NCBI GenBank assembly: GCA_947631665.1
Contig: CANRMF010000018.1
Coordinates: 1 to 40,144, forward strand
Direction of reading: 5' to 3'
Length of the DNA: 40,144 bases
DNA from: an uncultured Lachnospiraceae bacterium
GTDB taxonomy: Bacteria; Bacillota; Clostridia; Lachnospirales; Lachnospiraceae
The translations under genes and the position numbers were made by a program. Below, in pieces: positions 1 through 7,160 of the stretch. The notes below the pieces were generated by a model. That model was not told where the DNA came from and did no database searches. It worked only from the letters and a program-made list of their open reading frames with translations. The stretch's first letter is position 1; every line of letters begins with the position of its first letter.

Positions 1-7
1 AACAAAT

Positions 8-61
8 GTGACTGTTCAAGAGAAAAAAGCAAGTTAAAATTTGCCTCTTGACAAAGGTCAC
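8..61 (+). promoter_or_regulatory. Leader stem-loop upstream of pfp
   Basis: Nested inverted repeats lie just upstream of the phosphofructokinase ribosome binding site: GTGAC (8-12) pairs with GTCAC (57-61), TCAAGAG (16-22) with CTCTTGA (45-51), and GCAA (29-32) with TTGC (41-44). No U-run follows, so it is not a standard terminator. It may be a leader structure or an incomplete regulatory site. The true promoter is not visible with confidence and may lie before the window. Confidence 0.4.
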
Positions 62-83
62 TTCATAACAGGAGGAATAACAG

Positions 84-1319
84 ATGCATAATTGTTTAGT
101 CGCGCAGTCCGGAGGGCCTACGGTCGCAATCAATTCAAGTCTTGCCGGCGTCATTCAGGGCGCCATTGACAGCAGACAGTTTGACAGGGTTTATGGCTCT
201 TTGAACGGAGTGCAGGGATTACTGAACGGAAAACTGATGGATTTATCCCAAAAGACAGAAGAAATTCCGATGTTTATTGAACTTCTCAAAAAATCACCGT
301 CCATGTATCTCGGCTCATGCCGTTACCAGCTGCCGGATTATACAGATGACGATGCGCCTTATGCTTTTATTTTCAATAAATTCAAACAGTTCGACATCGG
401 AGCGTTTTTTTATATCGGCGGAAACGATTCTATGGATACGGTAGCAAAGTTAAGCGCCTACGCAAAACAGATTAACAACCCGATTAAAATTATCGGAATT
501 CCGAAGACCATCGACAACGACCTCTGTGTCACAGACCACACTCCGGGTTATGGCTCTGCCGCAAAATATATTGCGTCTACCCTGCTTGAAATCGGACATG
601 ATACGTCCATCTATCCGATTAACAGCGTGACGATTGTGGAAATTATGGGAAGGGACGCCGGCTGGCTGACCGGCGCGTCTGCGCTTGCCCGCAACGAATA
701 CAATTCTGCGCCGCACCTGATTTACCTTCCGGAGGTGCCTTTCCATGAAACGGAATTTATCGAAGACGTCAAATCTGCCCTTAAAAAATACAACAATATT
801 GTCATTGCAGTTTCAGAGGGAATTAAAGATGAAAGCGGACGCTACATCAGCGCCACGTCTGCGGTGGAAGATACTTTCGGGCACAGCCAGCTCAGCGGTA
901 CCGGAAAATGTCTTGAATATATTATCAAACAAAATCTTCAGGTGAAGGTTCGCTCGGTGGAAATTAACATTCTGCAGAGAAGCGCTGCGCACCTGTCCTC
1001 TGTCACCGATATCGGCGAGGCGTTCCGTCTTGGTATGCACGCCGTAAAGACGGCTATTGAAGGAAAAACCGGCATCATGGTCACTGCTGTGCGCCGGACA
1101 AATAATCCCTATGTCGTTGACATGGGAGAGACCGATGTCAAAAATGTCGCCGGTCTGATTAAGCATGTCCCAAGAGAATGGATTAACGAGCGCGGGAATG
1201 ATGTGACGCAGGACTTTATAGATTACGCCTATCCGTTGATTTTAGGCGAACCGGTTGTAAAATACCAGCGCGGTATTCCGGATTACCTGAACATCTCCCA
1301 TTTATATCCAAATCCGTAA
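84..1319 (+). CDS. pfp: Pyrophosphate-dependent 6-phosphofructokinase
   Basis: This 411-residue cytoplasmic enzyme phosphorylates fructose 6-phosphate to the 1,6-bisphosphate in glycolysis. The family is clear from GGNDS (112-116), PKTIDNDL (140-147) and MGRDAGWL (188-195). Two specificity positions argue for PPi rather than ATP as phosphoryl donor: Asp115, where ATP enzymes have Gly, and Lys141 in PKTIDND, where ATP enzymes have PGTIDND. The donor is inferred from these family rules. The start ATG follows a perfect AGGAGG at 71-76. The gene stands alone on the plus strand and ends at a strong bidirectional terminator. An ordinary ATP-PfkA is unlikely given both residues. Confidence 0.93.
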   Translation: MHNCLVAQSGGPTVAINSSLAGVIQGAIDSRQFDRVYGSLNGVQGLLNGKLMDLSQKTEEIPMFIELLKKSPSMYLGSCRYQLPDYTDDDAPYAFIFNKFKQFDIGAFFYIGGNDSMDTVAKLSAYAKQINNPIKIIGIPKTIDNDLCVTDHTPGYGSAAKYIASTLLEIGHDTSIYPINSVTIVEIMGRDAGWLTGASALARNEYNSAPHLIYLPEVPFHETEFIEDVKSALKKYNNIVIAVSEGIKDESGRYISATSAVEDTFGHSQLSGTGKCLEYIIKQNLQVKVRSVEINILQRSAAHLSSVTDIGEAFRLGMHAVKTAIEGKTGIMVTAVRRTNNPYVVDMGETDVKNVAGLIKHVPREWINERGNDVTQDFIDYAYPLILGEPVVKYQRGIPDYLNISHLYPNP

Positions 1320-1351
1320 TGTAACAAACGGACGCCACTGATAATCAGGGC

Positions 1352-1395
1352 AAAAAAATGCGGCTTACCTTTTTAACAGTAAACCGCATTTTTTA
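1352..1395. terminator. Bidirectional terminator between pfp and the nad-operon lipoprotein gene
   Basis: AAAAAATGCGG (1353-1363) pairs with CCGCATTTTTT (1384-1394). An inner TTAC (1365-1368) pairs with GTAA (1379-1382) across one mismatch. A/T runs on both sides let it stop pfp on the plus strand and the convergent minus-strand operon. Confidence 0.85.
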
Positions 1396-1413
1396 TTTTA
1401 TCGGGATTTCATC

Positions 1414-2514
1414 TTAAAGTCCAAGTCCGATGCCCGCATTTTTAATCTGGTTCATATATGTAATGAATAAAGTCGTAAGGTCGGAAGCATTTTCCGGAAT
1501 CAACGCATCAATCTGAGCGCTTCCCTCCTGAACCTCTGAGTTCATTGCAACGCTTACCGTAAAATCTAAATCATCACTATCCACCGTAATATCTCCGGTG
1601 TCAAAATTCATTACCGCTTTCCGTTCTCCCTCGTCTCCCGTTATGGAAACTTCGCCGGCAATATCGGCTTTGGAGTCTTTGATTGCGCGAATCATGGTAT
1701 CTCTTTCGCCGCTGATCTTTTTAACAACGTCTTTTACATCAGAAGTATCCTGTTTGATAGTTTCAAACTGCTGCCCTCTCGCACTGTCTTTTCCATAGAA
1801 CGTAATACAGTAATCCAGAATTTTTCCGTACAGTTCTTCGAGATGATTGTCACAGAATGAAATCAGTTCGTCTACCGCTTTATCTGCGTTTTCTTCATTG
1901 ACGGTAATCGTATAGCTGTCGCCGTCCGTTCCCTGAATTTCCTTGAAACTGTCATTAAGTATATCAAAAATCTCATTGGATAACGTCAAACTCTCTGTTT
2001 TAACTTTGGACATATCCGGAAAACTTTCTCCCGTCGCTTCTGCCAGCTTCTTTATATCCAGAGAAACCGTTCCAGTAATCCCCATCTGTCCCAATACCAT
2101 TTCGAGATCGCCGACCATGCTCTCGTCAATCGTTTTGACAAAATCGACAATGGACTGGACATCTATGTATAACATAGAGCCGTTAATCGCAATTGTCGTA
2201 ACTTCCTGATAGTCGTTTTCCCCTGATTTTGCAGAAATTTTTACAACCTGCTTTGTCTCCGTTTCGACGGTGGACTCTAATTTAATTTTCAAATCAACCT
2301 TTCCGTCTTCGGATAAAAACTGCTCCGGAATCTGCTCCTGCTGCAAATCAAGCTTAACTCCCATTTCCATAGTGGAAGTTCCGCTTTCTATTGTGGATAA
2401 CTTTTGAACTTCCTTAAAAAATGTACTGTTGCTTTCTTCTTTGCTGCCACAGCCGCTCAATAACGTCATCACCATCACCAGCGCCATAACAACGGACATC
2501 AATTTTCTTTTCAT
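1414..2514 (-). CDS. Secreted lipoprotein of unknown function in the nad operon
   Basis: The product is 366 residues with a lipoprotein signal peptide: charged N-terminus, hydrophobic stretch and an LLSGCG lipobox with Cys22 as predicted lipidated residue. The mature part is acidic and mostly alternating hydrophobic/polar, compatible with an extracytoplasmic beta-rich binding or scaffold protein. I recognise no catalytic motif. The start at 2514 is preferred because GGAG lies 8 bases upstream; a TTG at 2532 reads in frame but overlaps niaR and lacks such a site. It begins 14 bases after niaR stops, so it is probably the last gene of the NAD operon, which is an odd position for a lipoprotein. 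A role with a NAD precursor would be speculation. Confidence 0.8.
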   Translation of the reverse strand: MKRKLMSVVMALVMVMTLLSGCGSKEESNSTFFKEVQKLSTIESGTSTMEMGVKLDLQQEQIPEQFLSEDGKVDLKIKLESTVETETKQVVKISAKSGENDYQEVTTIAINGSMLYIDVQSIVDFVKTIDESMVGDLEMVLGQMGITGTVSLDIKKLAEATGESFPDMSKVKTESLTLSNEIFDILNDSFKEIQGTDGDSYTITVNEENADKAVDELISFCDNHLEELYGKILDYCITFYGKDSARGQQFETIKQDTSDVKDVVKKISGERDTMIRAIKDSKADIAGEVSITGDEGERKAVMNFDTGDITVDSDDLDFTVSVAMNSEVQEGSAQIDALIPENASDLTTLFITYMNQIKNAGIGLGL

Positions 2515-2528
2515 CGTTTTTCTCCTTA

Positions 2529-3083
2529 TCAATCGTTTTTTGCATTGCTCCAGAAATCTACCGGTTCGTAATCCCTGAGAGCGACTAAATACCCCTGCAT
2601 ATCAAGTTCTTTTTGGATTTCATCTAGCGTATCTTCTGAATCTGCGCTCACTGTATGGTAGTGATACTGTGATGTAATCTGCTCAAGGGGTACGGAAACG
2701 CCTCCGTTAATACCATCTACATATTTTTTTGCGTCGCGTCGGGATTTAATATTCATCTCTACTCTCACAACGCCGTAAATTTTGTGGTATACAAAAACAT
2801 CTTCGACTCTGCCGCCGCAGTCCACAATCAGATTTAATTCTTCAAGCATTTTTTCCGGACTGTGTTTTACTTTAAACACCCTTTGCAGATTTCCTTTTAT
2901 CTGCAGAATATAGCCTTTGTGCGTCGATATTATATCATAATTCGCCGCCCTTAGTAAAGCAATATCCTGTACAATTACCTGCCGGCTCACCTGAAAATTC
3001 TGGGCAAGTTTCGTCCCTGATACCGCTCCGTCGCTCTCCTGCAGTATTTTTAATAAATTCTCCCTTCTTTTTTCTCCGCTCAT
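2529..3083 (-). CDS. niaR: NiaR-type NAD biosynthesis repressor (HTH + 3H domain)
   Basis: The protein has 184 residues: an N-terminal HTH_11 DNA-binding domain (about 5-60; SGTKLAQNFQVSRQVIVQD is the recognition helix region) followed by a 3H domain with the expected histidines (KVKHS, VYHKI and YHYHT). In Firmicutes this architecture is the niacin-responsive repressor NiaR/YrxA, which shuts off NAD synthesis and niacin uptake genes. Placement directly after nadB and nadC fits autoregulation of this operon. The ATG at 3083 is preferred over an in-frame GTG at 3095 because GAGG sits 6 bases before the ATG, while the GTG directly abuts the nadC stop and has no site of its own. Confidence 0.9.
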   Translation of the reverse strand: MSGEKRRENLLKILQESDGAVSGTKLAQNFQVSRQVIVQDIALLRAANYDIISTHKGYILQIKGNLQRVFKVKHSPEKMLEELNLIVDCGGRVEDVFVYHKIYGVVRVEMNIKSRRDAKKYVDGINGGVSVPLEQITSQYHYHTVSADSEDTLDEIQKELDMQGYLVALRDYEPVDFWSNAKND

Positions 3084-3095
3084 CTGATACCTCAC

Positions 3096-3950
3096 TTAAA
3101 TTCTATGAAGATTTTTCAATGATATGTCCATAATCGGAGCCGAATGTGTCAATGCGCCGCTGGAAATGTAATCCACGCCCAAATCAATCAGTTTTGCAAT
3201 ATTTTCCTTCGTTACATTTCCTGAAACTTCAATTTCCGCTCTGCCGGAAATGAAATCCACCGCCTGCTTCATTGTATCGTGGCTCATATTATCAAGCATG
3301 ATAATATCGGCGCCTGCCTCCACTGCTTCTTTGACCATGTCAAGCGTTTCGACCTCGACCTCAATTTTCCGTACAAACGGGGCGTATTCCTTTGCCATTG
3401 CAACCGCCTCGCGGACGCCGCCCGCCGCGCCAATGTGGTTATCCTTTAAAAGCACGCCGTCCGTCAGGTTATAACGGTGATTGTTTCCGCCGCCGATCCG
3501 CACTGCGTATTTTTCAAAAATACGGTTGTTCGGGGAGGTTTTTCTCGTATCGAGCAGTTTTATCCCGCTTCCCTCTAACAACGCCGCAATGGAATGGGTA
3601 TAAGTGGCAATCCCGCTCATTCTCTGAAGATAATTCAGACCGGTGCGTTCTCCCACAAGCAGCACGCGGATATCTCCGGTCACGCGCCCCATCAACTGTC
3701 CGTTTTTTACCTGTTCTCCATCTTGAACAAAAAGTTCTACGTTTACTTTTTCGTCCAGCAGTTCAAACGCCCTTGCAAACACCTGAAGTCCGCAGATAAT
3801 ACCGTCTTCTTTACAAATCAGATCCACACTTCCCTGACACGCCTGCGGCATGACGGAATTTGTCGTGACGTCCTCGCTTGTCACATCTTCTTTAATCGCG
3901 CTTAATATCAGCGGATCAACACTTAATTTTAAAGTAATCGGATCAAACAT
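3096..3950 (-). CDS. nadC: Quinolinate phosphoribosyltransferase (decarboxylating)
   Basis: NadC converts quinolinate and PRPP to nicotinate mononucleotide, CO2 and PPi in de novo NAD synthesis. Family signatures run in order over 284 residues: ERTGLNYLQRMSGIAT (101-116), DTRKTSP (134-140), RIGGGNNHRYNL (151-162), LKDNHI (168-173), then the barrel segments with EVEVET, MLDNMS and EVSGNVT. The ATG at 3950 has GGAG 7 bases upstream. A reading that extends upstream to 3995 adds only a basic stretch that is not typical of the family. It lies 54 bases after nadB and directly before niaR. Confidence 0.95.
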   Translation of the reverse strand: MFDPITLKLSVDPLILSAIKEDVTSEDVTTNSVMPQACQGSVDLICKEDGIICGLQVFARAFELLDEKVNVELFVQDGEQVKNGQLMGRVTGDIRVLLVGERTGLNYLQRMSGIATYTHSIAALLEGSGIKLLDTRKTSPNNRIFEKYAVRIGGGNNHRYNLTDGVLLKDNHIGAAGGVREAVAMAKEYAPFVRKIEVEVETLDMVKEAVEAGADIIMLDNMSHDTMKQAVDFISGRAEIEVSGNVTKENIAKLIDLGVDYISSGALTHSAPIMDISLKNLHRI

Positions 3951-4004
3951 TTTTCTTCTCCTTTTTCTTCGCTTTATTGGTCTTTGATTGCTCAATTTTT
4001 CTTC

Positions 4005-5306
4005 TTATTGTTCTGATGCTTCTGATTGTTCAATACATCTGCTAATCTCGTCAAAAATCAACTGCCGGTATTCTTTTGCCAATTTCTGACTGTCCAGATA
4101 CGGCGTAAAATCAACATGGTCAAACGTTTTTCTTTGCGTCTGCGCCTCATGCGCCGTCATATGCAGCGCCGCCCGCTTTGCAAAAATCATGCTCTCCAGC
4201 AGGGAATTACTCGCCAGACGGTTTCTTCCATGCACGCCATTGCACGCCGTCTCTCCGATTGCATAAAGCTGCTCCATTGAAGTCTTCCCGTTTAAGTCCA
4301 CCTGAACGCCTCCCATAAAATAATGCTGGGCGGGAACAACGGGAACAAAATCTTTCGGAACGTCCAGTCCATGCTCCCTGCAGTGTTTTACGATATTCGG
4401 AAAATGCGAATAGAGCTGTTCTTTCTCAATCGTCCTCATGGAAAGCCACACATGCTCGCTGCCTTCCTTTTCCATTTCCTTTTTAATATTGCGCGTCAGA
4501 ATATCGCGCGGAAGCAGTTCGTCCGTAAACCGCTGTTTTTTATGATTAAACAACTGCGCCCCTTCGCCACGCACAGATTCCGAAATCAGAAAACTGCGGT
4601 CTTTCTCGTCTTTATTGTAAAAAGTCGTCGGGTGAATCTGAATATAATCGACATGCTCGCAGCGCACGCCGTTTTTCAGCGCCACTGCCACACCGTCTCC
4701 CGTCAGGTGCCTGTAATTGGTGGAATGTCTGTAAATCCCGCCAATTCCGCCGCACGCAAGAACCGTATACTGCGCAGTAATGGTGTCGAGTGTTCCATTC
4801 TCTTTGCGCACAACGACTCCGTAGCAGCGATTGTCCTCGCACAATAAATCCACCATAGACCAATGCTCCCGAATCGTCAGGTTTTTAAGAAGCTTCGCCT
4901 GCTCGTAGAGATGGCTCGTAATCTCACGTCCGGTAATATCCTTATGATACAAAATTCTGTTGCGGGCGTGCGCGCCCTCTTTGGTATATTGGAGATTGCC
5001 GTCCTTATCCCGCTGGAAATCAACGCCGAATTTTAATAAATCCTTTAACAGCGCCGGAGATTCTTTAATCATAACCTCTACCGCTGCGGTATTATTTTCA
5101 AAATGACCGGCTTTCATCGTGTCGTAAAAAAAGCTGTCAAAGTCGTCCTCATTCTGAAGCATACAGATACCGCCCTGCGCAAGATAAGAATCACTGTGCT
5201 CCACAATATCTTTGGTAATCATCAATATCTTTTTGTCACTCGGAAGATTTAGCGCGCAATAAAGCCCCGCGCACCCGCTTCCGACAATTAAAATATCTGT
5301 TTCCAT
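4005..5306 (-). CDS. nadB: L-aspartate oxidase
   Basis: This FAD flavoenzyme oxidises L-aspartate to iminoaspartate, the substrate of quinolinate synthase. Visible features are the FAD-binding GSGCAGLY near the N-terminus, SYLAQGGICM, HARNRILYHKDITGREI, IQIHPTTFY, SESVRGEGAQLFN, LPRDILTRNI and the C-terminal FAD site GVHGRNRLASNSLLESM. At 433 residues it is about 100 shorter than the E. coli enzyme, because the C-terminal helical domain is reduced; short NadBs are common in Firmicutes. It is the first gene of the operon, behind a near-consensus promoter. No nadA is present in the window, although NadB needs NadA to make quinolinate. Confidence 0.94.
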   Translation of the reverse strand: METDILIVGSGCAGLYCALNLPSDKKILMITKDIVEHSDSYLAQGGICMLQNEDDFDSFFYDTMKAGHFENNTAAVEVMIKESPALLKDLLKFGVDFQRDKDGNLQYTKEGAHARNRILYHKDITGREITSHLYEQAKLLKNLTIREHWSMVDLLCEDNRCYGVVVRKENGTLDTITAQYTVLACGGIGGIYRHSTNYRHLTGDGVAVALKNGVRCEHVDYIQIHPTTFYNKDEKDRSFLISESVRGEGAQLFNHKKQRFTDELLPRDILTRNIKKEMEKEGSEHVWLSMRTIEKEQLYSHFPNIVKHCREHGLDVPKDFVPVVPAQHYFMGGVQVDLNGKTSMEQLYAIGETACNGVHGRNRLASNSLLESMIFAKRAALHMTAHEAQTQRKTFDHVDFTPYLDSQKLAKEYRQLIFDEISRCIEQSEASEQ

Positions 5307-5364
5307 AAAAACTCTTTCTGCCGTCCGGCTGTCTTAAAACCTACTTTGTGCTTAAATTTTTGCT

Positions 5365-5400
5365 ATTATAGCACAAATATCCGAAACTGACAAGACAGTT
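5365..5400 (-). promoter_or_regulatory. nadB promoter with overlapping inverted repeat (candidate NiaR operator)
   Basis: Read on the minus strand: -35 TTGTCA (5388-5393), a 17-bp spacer and a perfect -10 TATAAT (5365-5370), about 60 bases before the nadB ATG. An inverted repeat AACTG-acaaga-CAGTT (5385-5400) covers the -35 box. A repressor bound there would block RNA polymerase, and NiaR encoded downstream is the obvious candidate. The promoter is seen; the operator identity is inferred. Confidence 0.7.
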
Positions 5401-5493
5401 GTAAAGTCAATTTGTTTTCACACTTTCCTTCCTGAGCTGCGCTTATTGTAAAATCAATTTGTTTTCATATTTTCCTTCCTGAGCTGCGCTTAT
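5400..5493. repeat. Tandem 47-bp duplication upstream of the nadB promoter
   Basis: Two adjacent 47-bp copies, 5400-5446 and 5447-5493, differ at only three positions; a third copy breaks off after TGTAA. On the minus strand each copy holds an AGGAAGG ribosome-site-like sequence followed by a four-codon reading (ATG or GTG, AAA, ACA, AAT, TGA). The array sits between a terminator and the nadB promoter, outside any gene. Confidence 0.9.
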
Positions 5494-5503
5494 TGTAATC
5501 ATA

Positions 5504-5536
5504 AAAAACCGCCATCTTTCCCCGATGGCGGTTTTT
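5504..5536. terminator. Terminator after the zinc-ribbon membrane protein gene
   Basis: Perfect stem AAAAACCGCCATC (5504-5516) / GATGGCGGTTTTT (5524-5536) with a 7-base loop and T/A runs on both sides. On the minus strand it ends transcription from the gene at 5592-6362 before the nad operon begins. Confidence 0.9.
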
Positions 5537-5591
5537 GTAAAAGTTATTTCCGGTTTTATTTTATTTTTCTATAAAAAGCGAAAGCCTCCGA

Positions 5592-6362
5592 TTACTGTGC
5601 ATCGGACTCCTCGACAGACGCCTCCGGCTCTGTTGTCGTCTCCGGCGCAGCCTGCGTCGTCTCGATTTTCTCTGTCTTCGGTTCTGTCTGCCGCTCTGTC
5701 GTTTCAATCTTTTCTGTCTTCGGCTCTGTCGTCTCCGGTTTTGTTTTCTTTTCCTTCGTCTGTTTTTCCGTCGGTCTTTCTGTCGCCACTGCTATGGATT
5801 CCTCCTCAGTCTCCTCTGTGTCTTCTTCCTCTGTTGTTTCTTCTGTTTCAGTGGTACTCTCAACCGTTGTCGTCGTTTCCTCCGGCTCTGTATTTTTTCC
5901 AAAGGACTGCGAAAGAGCCACAGACACAATCACGATAATAAGCACGACAATGACGGAAACAGATATCGCGATGATATTGAGTTTTTTACTCTTATTTGTC
6001 AATTCCATTTTTTCGAGAGCATTGTCTTCGACGTCGTCCTCATCATCATCGAAATCAAAGTCATCTTCCACAAAATCGGGCGCAGGCTTCTGTTCAGGAA
6101 AATCAAAACTGTCTTCGTCCGGAAAATCAAAGAGCGTAACGTCCTCATCTTCATACGCTATTTCTTCTTTAAAATCGGAATCGTCAATAATATTGACATC
6201 TGACGTATTTTCTTTCTTTTCAAATGCTGTTTCCAATTCCTGTCCGTCGTTTTCATCGAAAATCTTTGTTTCCCCGAAACTGTCTGCATCAACAGGCGTT
6301 CCACAGTAAGGGCAGAACTGCTTGCCCGATTCAATATACTTTCCGCATTTTTTACAAAACAT
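5592..6362 (-). CDS. Zinc-ribbon, single-pass membrane protein with acidic and Thr/Glu-rich regions
   Basis: The 256-residue protein begins with a zinc ribbon (Cys3, Cys6, Cys17, Cys20; CxxC pairs). A strongly acidic, disordered stretch (about 35-120; DDFDFDDDEDDVED) follows, then one transmembrane helix (about 128-150) and a C-terminal tail of about 105 residues dominated by Thr, Glu, Lys and Pro. The tail contains a duplicated block around KTEKIETTE. Proteins with an N-terminal ribbon and one helix are common in Clostridia and mostly uncharacterised; the ribbon would be cytoplasmic and the tail outside. The tail looks like an unstructured spacer. It has its own terminator, and CarD lies upstream behind another. 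No enzymatic domain is visible. Confidence 0.8.
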   Translation of the reverse strand: MFCKKCGKYIESGKQFCPYCGTPVDADSFGETKIFDENDGQELETAFEKKENTSDVNIIDDSDFKEEIAYEDEDVTLFDFPDEDSFDFPEQKPAPDFVEDDFDFDDDEDDVEDNALEKMELTNKSKKLNIIAISVSVIVVLIIVIVSVALSQSFGKNTEPEETTTTVESTTETEETTEEEDTEETEEESIAVATERPTEKQTKEKKTKPETTEPKTEKIETTERQTEPKTEKIETTQAAPETTTEPEASVEESDAQ

Positions 6363-6439
6363 AAATTTTCTCTCCTCTAAATCTGTATATTATATGTACG
6401 AAATTTTTCCGGCGTTTATTTCAAATTATTTAAAAAGCA

Positions 6440-6469
6440 AAAAAATCAAAGAAACAAATTTCTTTGATT
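6440..6469 (-). terminator. Terminator downstream of the CarD-like gene
   Basis: AATCAAAGAAA (6444-6454) pairs with TTTCTTTGATT (6459-6469) around a 4-base loop. On the minus strand it is followed by a run of T, 17 bases after the carD stop. Confidence 0.85.
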
Positions 6470-6485
6470 CTCCCGCTGCGAACGT

Positions 6486-6983
6486 CTATTTAATATGACT
6501 GGATATGTATTCCTCCACATCGTCCTGACTAATATTCAGCACCACTGAAAACTCGTCGTACAGATTTTTTTTGGCTTCTTTCATATATCTGTCGTCCACA
6601 AAAGTGATGCGTTTTCCCTGCGCCATGCGTTCCTGATTTCTCTCGTAAAGCGCCTTGATAACGCTGATTAACTGCCTGCAGTCACACGAATTGATTGCTT
6701 CTTTATAGATGATTTCACGCTGTCTTTCATTTTCAATCCATATTGGTTCGATGTCCCGCACTCCCGCTATAATCTGCTCTAATTCCTCTTTGGTTAAAAT
6801 AGCTCTCATGACCACGCGGTCGCTGTCGACCGGATAATAAATCCTGCTTCCCGACGAGTGAATCGGTACCAGAATATAGTATAACCGGTTTTTATCCACT
6901 CCATCAATATCAATATGCGCAATGTCTGCAATTTCACAGACACCATTCCTGCCATGAACGACATAATCTCCTACTTTAAACAT
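6486..6983 (-). CDS. CarD/CdnL-family RNA polymerase-binding regulator
   Basis: The 165-residue protein opens with a CarD/TRCF RNA-polymerase interaction domain (about 1-65; FKVGDYVVHGRNGVCEI, then YYILVPIHSSGSRIYYPVDS). A helical C-terminal domain follows, which in relatives binds DNA near the promoter -10 region. The family tunes open-complex stability, mainly at rRNA and stress promoters. The ATG at 6983 is chosen because GGAGG lies 5 bases upstream and the RID domain starts exactly there; upstream in-frame residues are not part of the fold. It is a single gene with its own promoter and terminator. Confidence 0.88.
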   Translation of the reverse strand: MFKVGDYVVHGRNGVCEIADIAHIDIDGVDKNRLYYILVPIHSSGSRIYYPVDSDRVVMRAILTKEELEQIIAGVRDIEPIWIENERQREIIYKEAINSCDCRQLISVIKALYERNQERMAQGKRITFVDDRYMKEAKKNLYDEFSVVLNISQDDVEEYISSHIK

Positions 6984-7074
6984 TTCTGCCTCCTGTTTTC
7001 TGAAGACACCAAAATATGTCTTTCGACGCTTTTGGAATGATACCACTCCGAAAGTTTACGATAAATATATTACT

Positions 7075-7104
7075 ATTATAACGCAATTTTTTAAAAATTG
7101 TCAT
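7075..7104 (-). promoter_or_regulatory. Promoter of the CarD-like gene
   Basis: On the minus strand: -35 ATGACA (7099-7104), an 18-bp A/T-rich spacer and -10 TATAAT (7075-7080), roughly 90 bases before the chosen start codon. Confidence 0.6.
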
Positions 7105-7160
7105 AGACATATTAAACAATCTTTTTCTATTAACCGTCTGATTTCTTTTATATTTAGTTT

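Noticed and set aside
46-75. TTGACA near position 48 as the -35 box of pfp
   Set aside because: The matching -10 position would fall on the AGGAGG ribosome binding site, leaving no room for a transcript leader.
4323-4847. Plus-strand reading inside nadB
   Set aside because: nadB is fully conserved on the other strand and the antisense reading has no ribosome site or recognisable domain.
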